From Deltaproteobacteria bacterium (GTDB lineage Bacteria > Desulfobacterota > Binatia > JACPRU01): a stretch of DNA of 39,361 nucleotides. The stretch covers positions 1-39,361 of the forward strand of contig JACPRU010000028.1 in the NCBI GenBank assembly GCA_016189835.1, in the 5' to 3' direction. The translations under genes were made by a program, and so were the position numbers. The notes under the pieces were generated by a model, which was not told where the DNA came from, did not search any database, and saw only the letters and a program-made list of their open reading frames with translations. Shown here one piece after another: positions 28,810-35,689 of this stretch; positions within the stretch are counted from its first letter, which is position 1; each line of letters starts with the position of its first letter.

Positions 28810-29643
28810 TCAGCTCCCGCTCGGCTTGCGGGCGCGGACGAACGCGCTCATGAACTTGCCGTCGGCCAGCGGGGCGATGGTCTCCGGGTCCAAGCCGGAG
28901 CCGGCGAGCAGCTCCTTGGCGTCGGCCGCGCGGTAGATGCGGGTCGGCTCCACGTCGACCGCGGCGAAGCCGGCGGCGGCGAGCTTCGCGCGATAGTCGG
29001 ACTCCGTCAGCGCCCCGGCGATGCAGCCGCTCCACAGCTCCACGCTGCGCCGCACCTCGTCCGGCATCTCTCCCCGCACGACGATGTCGGAGACCGCGAA
29101 GCGGCCGCCCGGCTTCAGAACGCGGAACGCTTCCCGCAGCACGCGGTCCTTGTCGCCCGAGAGGTTGATCACGCAGTTCGAGATGATCACGTCGACCGTC
29201 TCGTCGGGGAGCGGAATGCTCTCGATGTGGCCCTTCAAGAACTCGACGTTGGTGACGCCCGCCTTGCGCTGGTTCTCGCGCGCCAGCGCCAGCATCTCGT
29301 CGGTCATGTCGAGACCGTAGGCCTTGCCGCAGGGGCCCACGCGGCGGGCCGACAGCAGCACGTCGATTCCACCGCCCGACCCGAGATCGAGCACGGTCTC
29401 GCCCGGCGCGAGCTCGGCGAGCGCGGTCGGGTTGCCGCAGCCGAGCGAGGCGGCGAGCGCCTCGGCCGGCAGGCCGCCGGTCTCGGCGGTCTCGTAGAGG
29501 TTCGAGGTGATCGGGTCGGCGCAGCGCGACGGGGAAGGGCCGCCGCCGCAGCAGGCCGCGGAGGAAGCTCCCTCGAGCACGCGTCTGGCCTCGCGCGCGT
29601 AGCGCTCCTTCACCTGTTCGCGGATCGACGAATCGTTCTGCAT
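28810..29643 (-). CDS. arsM: Arsenite S-adenosylmethionine methyltransferase
   Basis: A 277-aa SAM methyltransferase with motif I LDLGSGGGIDVLL (about 85-97). The Cys set matches ArsM: C69 in LGCGNP, C157 in SNCVINL and C207 in SGCIAGAL; the last two are 50 residues apart, as in known ArsM enzymes. There is an extra Cys pair (C31, C32) near the N-terminus. It methylates As(III) to volatile or less retained species. GAGAGGAG precedes ATG 29643. It lies 19 bp downstream of arsR on the same strand, so expression is arsenic-responsive. Arsenic detoxification is the supported role. Confidence 0.93.
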   Translation of the reverse strand: MQNDSSIREQVKERYAREARRVLEGASSAACCGGGPSPSRCADPITSNLYETAETGGLPAEALAASLGCGNPTALAELAPGETVLDLGSGGGIDVLLSARRVGPCGKAYGLDMTDEMLALARENQRKAGVTNVEFLKGHIESIPLPDETVDVIISNCVINLSGDKDRVLREAFRVLKPGGRFAVSDIVVRGEMPDEVRRSVELWSGCIAGALTESDYRAKLAAAGFAAVDVEPTRIYRAADAKELLAGSGLDPETIAPLADGKFMSAFVRARKPSGS

Positions 29644-29662
29644 GGCGCGTCTCCTCTCGGGT

Positions 29663-30070
29663 TTAGCGCCGCGCGGCGCGCGGCGGGCTGGTGTCGCTCT
29701 CGTCGGTGCGGGCGCCGCCTCGGCGCGCCGGGCGGGCGCGGCGGCGCCGGCGGCCCTCGCCCGCCGCCGGCCGGGCGCCCGGCCGGCCGGACATCTTGCA
29801 GCAACAGTCCTCGGTCAGGAAGCGAATCAGGCGGGCAGCCTCGGGCCAGTGCACCGCGTAGTAGACGAACCGGCCGGAGCGCTCCGGCCGCAGCAGGCCG
29901 CAGCGTGCGAGCGTGTCGAGGTGATGCGAGAGCGTCGAGCCCGGCATGCGCACGCTCCGCTTGATGTCGTCGACGCAGCTTCCCCGCGAGCCGGCGCGCA
30001 CCAGCAGGCGAAAGATCTCCAGGCGGCCCGACTGCCCGAGGGCGGCGAGCTGATCGACGTACCGCTTCAT
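29663..30070 (-). CDS. arsR: ArsR-family repressor with Cys-Cys-Cys sensor
   Basis: A 135-aa winged-helix regulator. The DNA-recognition helix is in 'VRMPGSTLSHHLDTLARCGLLRPERSGRFVYYAV' (about 41-72). The metalloid site looks to be C89-C90-C91 in TEDCCCKM near the end of the dimer helix, similar in position to the C-terminal Cys sites of some non-E. coli ArsR proteins and unlike the ELCVCDL site of E. coli ArsR. After residue 95 an Arg/Pro-rich tail of about 40 residues follows, with no known counterpart. It starts at ATG 30070 with no clear ribosome binding site. It heads arsR-arsM and probably represses both. Confidence 0.85.
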   Translation of the reverse strand: MKRYVDQLAALGQSGRLEIFRLLVRAGSRGSCVDDIKRSVRMPGSTLSHHLDTLARCGLLRPERSGRFVYYAVHWPEAARLIRFLTEDCCCKMSGRPGARPAAGEGRRRRRARPARRGGARTDESDTSPPRAARR

Positions 30071-30073
30071 GAC

Positions 30074-30099
30074 GATGTTTCTAGTATCACCGAAATATC
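30074..30099. promoter_or_regulatory. Candidate ArsR operator upstream of arsR
   Basis: GATGTTTC and GAAATATC (7 of 8 complementary) are separated by 10 bp, immediately before the arsR start. The size and the AT-rich halves suit an ArsR/SmtB-family dimer site. Its position over the arsR leader suggests autoregulation. The spacing is not a proven consensus for this clade. Confidence 0.45.
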
Positions 30100-30185
30100 C
30101 AGAAGGCAAGCGGCAGGGCGGCGCGGGCGCTCGTGATGCCACGGCGCCGCCGACCGGCGCCGCGCGCGACGGGTGCCGCCGATCG

Positions 30186-30214
30186 TTCTCAAGCCGCGGG
30201 CGTTCGTGTAAGAT
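30186..30214 (+). promoter_or_regulatory. Sigma-70-type promoter candidate for the small-ORF unit
   Basis: TTCTCA (30186-30191) and TAAGAT (30209-30214) match the -35 and -10 consensus at four of six positions each, with an exact 17-bp spacer. Transcription would begin near 30221, about 140 nt ahead of the first small ORF. Confidence 0.4.
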
Positions 30215-30358
30215 GCGCGGCACGGTCGGGGCCTCACGAGCCCCTGGGCGCGACGACTCTCGTAATGGGGCGGGACGCCGCGGACCGGGCCTTGGGCCGG
30301 CATCGGCGGCCGGTTCCTGGCTGGCAGGTACTGGGCCTGCGAGGTGGACGCGCCGAGG

Positions 30359-30375
30359 AAGGAGGTGATCCAGCC
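30359..30375 (+). promoter_or_regulatory. Extended Shine-Dalgarno: 17-nt perfect complement of the 16S 3' end
   Basis: AAGGAGGTGATCCAGCC is the exact complement of the usual bacterial 16S rRNA 3' terminus (GGCTGGATCACCTCCTT). A normal Shine-Dalgarno pairs 4-8 nt; here 17 consecutive nt would pair. The core GGAGG is 10 nt before ATG 30376. The match ends at 30375; flanking sequence does not resemble 16S rRNA on either strand, so this is not a 16S fragment. Confidence 0.85.
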
Positions 30376-30420
30376 ATGATGTATTCCCCAATGGTGACGT
30401 GTGAGGTGGTGGGTCCGTAG
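30376..30420 (+). CDS. 14-codon ORF with extended Shine-Dalgarno
   Basis: ATG ATG ... TAG encodes MMYSPMVTCEVVGP. It is preceded by the 17-nt anti-16S sequence, so initiation is almost certain if the region is transcribed. The peptide has no motif I recognise and no signal peptide or charge pattern. It may be a leader peptide whose translation controls the downstream hairpin and second ORF, or a site that holds 30S subunits. Position: 123 nt into the putative transcript after the -10 box region, upstream of two hairpins. Confidence 0.5.
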   Translation: MMYSPMVTCEVVGP

Positions 30421-30452
30421 GCCGGGTCACCCGATGATTCACTGATTTACCG

Positions 30453-30486
30453 GGTGGTTCTCGCCTGGGGACGTCCAGGCACCACC
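30453..30486 (+). other. Hairpin between the two small ORFs
   Basis: GGTGGT (30453-30458) pairs with ACCACC (30481-30486), and inside it GCCTGG (30463-30468) pairs with CCAGGC (30475-30480), giving a two-part 12-bp stem-loop. It lies 33 nt after the first ORF's stop. Confidence 0.6.
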
Positions 30487-30518
30487 GGCCCGGGCGGTTC
30501 CCGCAAGCCTCGCCGCGA

Positions 30519-30567
30519 GGGAGCCCATCGCAGGATCCACCGAAGGAGGGTCTTGCGATGGGCTCCC
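30519..30567 (+). other. 14-bp hairpin that buries the second ORF's start codon
   Basis: GGGAGCCCATCGCA (30519-30532) and TGCGATGGGCTCCC (30554-30567) are exactly complementary, with a 21-nt loop. The ATG at 30558 is inside the 3' strand of the stem, while its ribosome binding site GAAGGAGGG (30542-30550) is in the loop. This is the geometry of a translational switch or attenuator. Confidence 0.7.
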
Positions 30568-30632
30568 GGGACACGCGGTGGGGAGTCACCCTGCGGGCCG
30601 CCGAGCAGCAAGGCGGAAAAAAAGCCGTCTAG
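30558..30632 (+). CDS. 24-codon ORF with start codon inside a hairpin
   Basis: Starts ATG 30558, ends TAG 30630-30632. The first residues are MGSRDTRWGVTLRAAEQQ and it ends GGKKAV; a run of seven A's encodes the Lys-Lys. GAAGGAGGG is 7-8 nt upstream, so the site is good once the hairpin opens. The peptide is basic, with no signal sequence or known family. It is 137 nt after the first small ORF's stop, in the same predicted transcript, and followed within 11 nt by the terminator hairpin. It is not recognised; coding status rests on the ribosome binding site, the ordered layout and the terminator. Confidence 0.45.
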   Translation: MGSRDTRWGVTLRAAEQQGGKKAV

Positions 30633-30642
30633 GCTCGAAAGC

Positions 30643-30676
30643 GAAGAGGGGAGCCGGAATGCCGGCTCCCCTCTTC
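30643..30676. terminator. 15-bp hairpin ending the small-ORF unit
   Basis: GAAGAGGGGAGCCGG (30643-30657) and CCGGCTCCCCTCTTC (30662-30676) pair perfectly around AATG. The hairpin lies between the + strand small ORFs and the convergent lipoprotein gene (stop at 30688), so it may terminate both. There is no strong T tract on either side, so intrinsic termination is likely but not certain. Confidence 0.65.
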
Positions 30677-30687
30677 ATCGTGTGCCG

Positions 30688-31440
30688 TCACTGCGGCCAG
30701 GTTCGGCACGACGCGGGGACGTCCGATGCCGCGTGCTTCAGGCAGGTGAGCGACATCCCGTCGATGCCCTGGGCGTCGCCCCGCGAGATCCAGGTCTCGC
30801 CGACGTCGAGCCGAGAGGTGGCGCCGTCGTCGCAGGTTGCCGATTCGCCACGCATCACCTTGCCGGCCCGCGTGCCGCACAGCCAGCAGAGCACGGGCTC
30901 GCCGCACTGGTTGGTGATCTCGTACTGAGCGTGCTCCTGGATGATCTGTCCGCTCAGATCGGCGCGCCGGCCGCCCTCGATCACCAGCGTCGAAGCGGCG
31001 ACGCAGCCGCTCCTATAGCCGCACGGGTCCTTGGACTGGTCGGGCGGAAGCGCCGCCGGGGCTGTCGCCGGGGCCGGGGCGGGAGCGGCGACGGTCGCGG
31101 CGCTCGGTGCCGCCGGCGGCGTGGCCGGCCGCTGCCGGGCCGCCGCCTCCTCGGGGGACACGCGCACGGCCTTCACGCTGCGCTGAACGTTCGCGGCCTG
31201 CCACTCCTGAAGCGGCGAGACCGCCATGTCGCGCGCGCAGTCGGTGGCGGTTCGCACCGGCAGCATGGCGACGTCGACGGCGGCGCCGACCAGGTCCCAG
31301 CTCTGCAAGCTCCTGCCCGTCTGGCTCCAGCTGTCGCTGGCGTTGCGCTGGCAGTTCGAGACGCCGCGCGAGCAGCCGACGGCGAGCAGCAGGAGGGGGA
31401 TCGTCGCCGAAGCGACCAGCAGCGGGAATCGCCTTCTCAT
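30688..31440 (-). CDS. Hypothetical Cys-rich lipoprotein
   Basis: A 250-aa protein starting at ATG 31440 with signal peptide RRRFPLLVASATIPLLLLAVG and lipobox LAVGC, then an Ala/Pro-rich linker (about residues 110-150) and a C-terminal region with at least ten Cys ('KDPCGYRSGCVAA', 'NQCGEPVLCWLCG', 'ESATCDDGATS', 'LTCLKHAASDVPASCRTW'), probably disulphide-bonded. I do not recognise a family. Anchoring to the inner or outer membrane is supported by the lipobox. The frame continues 75 bp upstream to 31515, which would bury the signal peptide and is rejected. It is a single gene; 31441-31705 upstream holds no further gene. Confidence 0.6.
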   Translation of the reverse strand: MRRRFPLLVASATIPLLLLAVGCSRGVSNCQRNASDSWSQTGRSLQSWDLVGAAVDVAMLPVRTATDCARDMAVSPLQEWQAANVQRSVKAVRVSPEEAAARQRPATPPAAPSAATVAAPAPAPATAPAALPPDQSKDPCGYRSGCVAASTLVIEGGRRADLSGQIIQEHAQYEITNQCGEPVLCWLCGTRAGKVMRGESATCDDGATSRLDVGETWISRGDAQGIDGMSLTCLKHAASDVPASCRTWPQ

Positions 31441-31705
31441 GGATGGAACGCCCTGTACCCAGAAGCTCGGCTCGCCGTCAAACGTGCCGCTCAGGTCGGG
31501 CCGGGCAGGCGCCACGCAGGCGTGATTCGGCCTGGCGAGGATCGCGGCGAAGTCGTCGGCTCGGGGGGACGGCTTTGGGGGCCTGTCGAGGGAAAGCGCG
31601 GAGGCAGGGCAAAGGGCCGCTCACGCCGGCGCGCGCGCCGGACATGCCGTCGCGCGCGGTTGCGAACCCTCATGCGTCGCTGATAGAAGCCGCGCCTGGA
31701 CCCAT

Positions 31706-31746
31706 GGAGAGGTGGCCGAGCAAGGTCTAAGGCGCAGGATTGCTAA
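31706..31746 (+). repeat. tRNA-Ser(GCU) 5' half, left copy (att-like)
   Basis: GGAGAGGTGGCCGAG (acceptor 5' strand and D-arm), then GCAAGGTCTAAGGCGC and the anticodon loop TTGCTAA (anticodon GCT, Ser). These 41 bp recur exactly at 39131-39171. At this copy the next two bases (TC) still fit the tRNA stem, then homology ends; no T-arm, matching acceptor 3' strand or CCA follows. TTGCGA (31660) and an extended -10-like TGATAGAAG (31681) lie upstream, as expected of a native tRNA promoter. It is the 5' half of a disrupted tRNA gene at the island's left edge. Confidence 0.85.
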
Positions 31747-31850
31747 TCGGTAAAACGCCGGAGGCACTTTGGTCCAAAGTCATCTAAAACCTTGTCTTTT
31801 GCGGGTTTCCCGGACTGCCTGACTCCAGATCGTTGTAGAGCTTTCTAAGA

Positions 31851-31873
31851 GAAGTGGTGGCGAAGTGGTGGCA
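31851..31873 (+). repeat. Tandem GAAGTGGTGGC motif, left end
   Basis: GAAGTGGTGGC-GAAGTGGTGGCA, two direct copies, 105 bp after the left tRNA repeat. Related tandem copies occur at 38989 and 39268. These are candidate arm-type recombinase sites. The surrounding 31747-32004 region has no gene; a 13-bp palindrome CTTTGGTCCAAAG lies at 31767. Confidence 0.5.
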
Positions 31874-32004
31874 ACTCCGCCCCGGTTTGCCCTGCTTCGC
31901 GTAAGCCGCCGCGCTCCTGTGCCTCGTTTGCGCAGATCCCATCATCGGTGGCTCTAGCTAGCCCTGCGATCGGGGAAGGCGACTCGGCAGCCCGGCGCCC
32001 AGAG

Positions 32005-33186
32005 CTATCGGGGCGAGGCCGATTGGAACGCACGGCGGTCGGCCTCCGTCGCTAGCCGCCAAAGGCCGATGGTTGCCAATGGAATGATGTATACCGCCAA
32101 GAAGAGCCAAGCCAGCGTTCCATAGCCGTCGGCAACGAGAGGAACGATGCCTAGCGGTGCTAGCATGCTGCTCACGACGAGCGCGATCAACGAAACGATC
32201 CCATGAACGAAACGAGCGGCTCCCCTTCCGCGCTTCTGCATGAGCCAACTGTCGATCCGCTCGTTGATGCCTTGAATGAGCCCCGCTCCCGTCTCTACGA
32301 AGGTCCCAAACAACACTACCATGAAGAGCAGGGTCAACAGGGGAAGGTGCAACGCCTCTAGCAGCCGGTAATTCGGCACGCTTTCCGCCACGATGTCAGG
32401 ATATCCTGCGCCGAGCGCGATGTGAAACATGAACGCCGGGATCATGCCGATGAAGGCCGCGATACAACCCGACGCCAAAGCCTGTAGACGCGATTGGATG
32501 GAATGAGTAGCGAAAAGGACGATCGGCCCCAACGCGGCGTTGTACAGGCTGAATGTCAAGGCGCTGGCGGCCCATCCCGATCGTACGTCGAACTCGCCGA
32601 GCCGCATCACGAGCGAGTCGCCGCGCGACACATAGACAGCGATTACGTAGAGAGCGAATACGCCGCACAGCGCGACGGGCCATAGGGTAAGTGCCCGCTT
32701 GACGCTGTTGCGGCCGCAGAAGTTGAGCGTGGCAACTAGGACCAACATGAAGGTGCCGCCATACCGCGCGGAAAGTCCGGTGATATCACCCACGATCTCC
32801 CCGGACGCTGCACCGAGAACGGCGAGCACCAGGAGCACTCCGATGACGTAAACGATCTCAAAGGCAACCCAGAATCTTCCGATGAGAGTGATGAAGAAGC
32901 TACGGTAATCGTAGGTGCCGGACATGCGCGCGAGCTCGAACGTCAACGCGAGGATGCCGGCGAGAGCCATCGTAGCGAGTGACAATCCGTAGGCCCCGCC
33001 ACCCATACCGAATTGCGTGAAGTACTCGACGATCTCGCGGCCCGTGCCGTATCCCCCGCCGATCAGGATGGATTGAAAGACAGCGCCGGGAACCAGGTAG
33101 ACGTTCACCCATTGCTTCCGGGACACCGAGTGCGAGACGGCTGAGGTTTGCGGTGCCTCGCCTTTATCTCGCGAGTCTCCATCCAT
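32005..33186 (-). CDS. YkvI-family membrane transporter
   Basis: A 393-aa protein with ten or more hydrophobic helices. The N-terminal 'PGAVFQSILIGGGYGTGREIVEYFTQFG' is the family signature; the unwound first helix with G-G-G-Y-G-T-G is typical of LeuT/APC-fold carriers. The COG3949/YkvI group is poorly characterised and thought to move amino acids or related cations. ATG 33186 is preferred (TGAGGA 6 nt upstream); GTG 33198 would add four residues. It follows the PLP decarboxylase by 36 bp on the same strand, so it probably imports that enzyme's substrate or exports its product. GC is lower than in the core genes. Confidence 0.8.
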   Translation of the reverse strand: MDGDSRDKGEAPQTSAVSHSVSRKQWVNVYLVPGAVFQSILIGGGYGTGREIVEYFTQFGMGGGAYGLSLATMALAGILALTFELARMSGTYDYRSFFITLIGRFWVAFEIVYVIGVLLVLAVLGAASGEIVGDITGLSARYGGTFMLVLVATLNFCGRNSVKRALTLWPVALCGVFALYVIAVYVSRGDSLVMRLGEFDVRSGWAASALTFSLYNAALGPIVLFATHSIQSRLQALASGCIAAFIGMIPAFMFHIALGAGYPDIVAESVPNYRLLEALHLPLLTLLFMVVLFGTFVETGAGLIQGINERIDSWLMQKRGRGAARFVHGIVSLIALVVSSMLAPLGIVPLVADGYGTLAWLFLAVYIIPLATIGLWRLATEADRRAFQSASPR

Positions 33187-33222
33187 CACCGTCCTCACGT
33201 CACCGCTCTGTCGGCTCGCAGG

Positions 33223-34497
33223 CTAGTTGTAGCGTGCCTCTACCCCTCCCTGGATTCCCTTCTCCCGCGCCAGATTTGCTGCCTTCTTCAAGTCCTCCAG
33301 ATACTCGTCGACGACGTCCAGGTGGGCAGGGTGAAACATCATGTGCATCGCCTTCGGCTCGGTCATCGAGCTCGAAAACCAGCCGAGGTTGATCATCTGT
33401 CGCCAGACGGCGTGGATATCGAGTGTGCTGGAGATCATGGGAGTTATGCTGTACGTCCTGTCGTGCAAGGGAGTCACGTCCGCGATGTCCTTCAAGCCCT
33501 GGTGCACGCGACGCTGCACTTCGACGATCTGGCGGGCCTTTTCCTGGTAGCCGGACGAGCCGAGGTAGTGCATCACGGCCCACGCGCCGGCAATCGGGCC
33601 GCCTGACCGCGTGCCCGCGGCAGTTGGCGTAGACATCGCGCCGCTCGGCCAATTCGTGAACTCGAACATTTGATACGCGCGTTGCTCTTTCGTGCGATGG
33701 AAGAGGGTAGACGCGGCCTTCGGCGTGTACCCGAACTTGTGGAGGTCCGCGGAGATCGAGCTCACCCCGGGAAGGGTGAAATCGAAATGCGGCGTGTCGA
33801 CGCCGTTCCTCGTCAGAAACGGCAGCAGGTAGCCGCCGACACAAGCGTCGACGTGCAGCCACAAGTTTCGTTGGATCGCGAGATCGCTCAGCTCCTCGAT
33901 GGGATCCACGAGCCCGTACGGATAACAGGGCGCGGAACCGACCAGCATGAGAGTCTTGTGGGTGATCGCGTCCGCCATCGCCTGGACATCCGCTCGATGG
34001 TCAGGCTGCAGCGAAATGCGCTTGACCGTCAAACCCAGATACAGTGCCGCCTTGTCGAAAGCCGGATGCGCCGAACGGGGCACGATCAGCTCCCCACCGA
34101 GGGTTTCTCGAGACTGGGCCTTTGCGCGATCGCGGCAGGCCTTGACGGCCAAGAGGATGCTTTCCGACCCACCCGATGTCATGTTGCCGCACGCATCCTC
34201 GGGACCATTCAGAAGTTGCAAGCCCATGTCGACGACTTCTTCCTCCATCCTTTTCAGACTGGGGAAAGCCGTCTCGCTGCCGAGCGCATTCTCGACGTGA
34301 TAGAGGTCGTAGGCTTCTTTGCCGACCTCGAATACGTCGTCGCCCGCGTAATAGATAAACACGCCTAGGCGGCGGCGCTTCCACTGGACGTCCTTCGCTT
34401 TGAATGAGAGCAGCTTTTCCTTCAGGGTCGGCCAATCGGCGCCCGTCTCCGGCAACGTCTTTCTAGTCCGGGGCACTCCTTCCGTTTCCGTCTTCAC
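33223..34497 (-). CDS. PLP-dependent decarboxylase/lyase (sphingosine-1-phosphate lyase / GadB type)
   Basis: A 424-aa group-II-decarboxylase-fold enzyme. Residues 103-122 (ACGNMTSGGSESILLAVKA) and 215-222 (HVDACVGG; Asp217 to the pyridine N) form the PLP site. Lys254 in ADLHKFGYTPKAAS is the Schiff-base lysine; the HKFGYTPK style is that of sphingosine-1-phosphate lyases and related decarboxylases. GTG 34497 was chosen because GGAGGA lies about 8 nt upstream and the fold begins just after; the frame stays open to 34779 without homology. It is next to a YkvI transporter and a lactonase-fold enzyme. The substrate (an amino acid, or a sphingoid or phosphoamine compound) cannot be told from sequence. 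Confidence 0.85.
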   Translation of the reverse strand: MKTETEGVPRTRKTLPETGADWPTLKEKLLSFKAKDVQWKRRRLGVFIYYAGDDVFEVGKEAYDLYHVENALGSETAFPSLKRMEEEVVDMGLQLLNGPEDACGNMTSGGSESILLAVKACRDRAKAQSRETLGGELIVPRSAHPAFDKAALYLGLTVKRISLQPDHRADVQAMADAITHKTLMLVGSAPCYPYGLVDPIEELSDLAIQRNLWLHVDACVGGYLLPFLTRNGVDTPHFDFTLPGVSSISADLHKFGYTPKAASTLFHRTKEQRAYQMFEFTNWPSGAMSTPTAAGTRSGGPIAGAWAVMHYLGSSGYQEKARQIVEVQRRVHQGLKDIADVTPLHDRTYSITPMISSTLDIHAVWRQMINLGWFSSSMTEPKAMHMMFHPAHLDVVDEYLEDLKKAANLAREKGIQGGVEARYN

Positions 34498-34571
34498 ACA
34501 AGGATCCTCCGTCGTCGCGCGCCGCTCGAGCCAACTTCTCGCTCCAAGAGGGAGGAGGTCAGCCGTGGGGT

Positions 34572-35624
34572 TCAATTCGTCGGCGCGAATCGCCTCCAGG
34601 CCTCGGCGGCCTCGGGAAGAGGCGGTGACTCTGGCTTGTCGGGAAGCACGATCTGCAAGACAGGGAAAGCCACGTGGTCTCCAAAGTACATCACGTGGTG
34701 GTGCAATCCCTTGACCGAATCGGGGCTCAACCGGATCGTCGCGTCGTCGAGCACCGTGTGGGCATGTTGCCTGGTCCATCCCAGCGCCGATTCGAAGCCG
34801 TACTGCCCTTCTACGGTGATGCCCTTTTGGAAGTAGTGAGATGGAATGACCACCTTCGCATCAACGCGCCGCATCACCTCGTCGGCCCAGCGATGGCTCA
34901 GGATGTGACCTTCATCGCTGATGGCAAGGAGGGCGACGTCGATCTTGCCGATCCTTCGCCATACCGATTCCGGCGGGTTCTGACGGTTGTCGCCCCAATG
35001 GAGGAAGCGCAAGCCTCCCGTTTCGATCACATACAGGTTGTTGTTCCATTCCGTCGTTTCGTTTGGTGGACAGGGATCTTCCTTTAGAAGCGTCTGCACG
35101 AGCTTGCGCATGGGGAATCTTCCCTGGGGCTCGCACACGTGTTTTTCGGCGATTCCGATGATCCTCACGTCGCCGAGCGTGAATTCACCCGCCATGCGCT
35201 CAAGCACCATGGTCGCATCGAGCCGTTCTGTGGCATCGTGATCATAGTGAGCATGGGTAACCAGGGCGATATCGGCGCGCGTGAGGGGCAGTTGAGTGCG
35301 AAACCAGGCATCGTACTTGCCGCTCGGATCGTTATGCCAAGGATCAATGAACAGCTCGATTCCTCGCGGAGACGTGAGCTTGAAGGCCATGTGACCGTAG
35401 TAGCTGACCGTTACGTGCTCCGCCGCGCTTCTCACGCCCCCGTAATTCTGTATAGCGATGACACGGTCGTTATTGGATTTCTGACCTTGCGCGACGCTAT
35501 GTGCCCAGCCCGGCAGAGGTAGACAAAGCAGGGCGATCAAGGCGGCAAGCGCGCTACGGGTGATCCCCGGCGTGGCGCGGTCGAGCTCGGGCAAACGGCT
35601 GACGACGCTTCTAGATCTGGACAT
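34572..35624 (-). CDS. Exported metallo-beta-lactamase-fold hydrolase (UlaG-like)
   Basis: A 350-aa protein with a signal peptide (SALAALIALLCLPLPGWA) and the MBL zinc motif THAHYDHD (H124, H126, D128, H129). It resembles the UlaG/lactonase branch: 'VSYYGHMAFKLTSPRGIELFIDPWHN' at the N-terminus, later 'LHWGDNRQ' and 'KVVIPSHYFQKG'. These proteins hydrolyse lactones or phosphoesters. GGAGGG 3-4 nt before ATG 35624 supports the start. It lies between the decarboxylase and the propeller protein on the same strand and probably belongs to their pathway. Periplasmic location is predicted from the signal peptide. Confidence 0.85.
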   Translation of the reverse strand: MSRSRSVVSRLPELDRATPGITRSALAALIALLCLPLPGWAHSVAQGQKSNNDRVIAIQNYGGVRSAAEHVTVSYYGHMAFKLTSPRGIELFIDPWHNDPSGKYDAWFRTQLPLTRADIALVTHAHYDHDATERLDATMVLERMAGEFTLGDVRIIGIAEKHVCEPQGRFPMRKLVQTLLKEDPCPPNETTEWNNNLYVIETGGLRFLHWGDNRQNPPESVWRRIGKIDVALLAISDEGHILSHRWADEVMRRVDAKVVIPSHYFQKGITVEGQYGFESALGWTRQHAHTVLDDATIRLSPDSVKGLHHHVMYFGDHVAFPVLQIVLPDKPESPPLPEAAEAWRRFAPTN

Positions 35625-35689
35625 CCACCCTCCTGCGTTGGACCGTCGTCATGGCGGCGTGGGGTGCCCGCACTCCGTGGGCGGACCGG

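Noticed and set aside
30340-30480. Possible 16S rRNA remnant on the minus strand, because of the anti-Shine-Dalgarno complement
   Set aside because: Only the terminal 17 nt match; the sequence next to it lacks the AAGTCGTAACAAGGTA region and other 3'-end 16S features.
30454-31683. Long + strand frame across the lipoprotein gene
   Set aside because: Antisense of a gene with clear signal peptide and lipobox; translation is low-complexity Arg/Ala/Gly.
31706-31820. Intact tRNA-Ser gene
   Set aside because: The anticodon stem fails after two pairs, and no T-arm, variable arm, matching acceptor strand or CCA follows.
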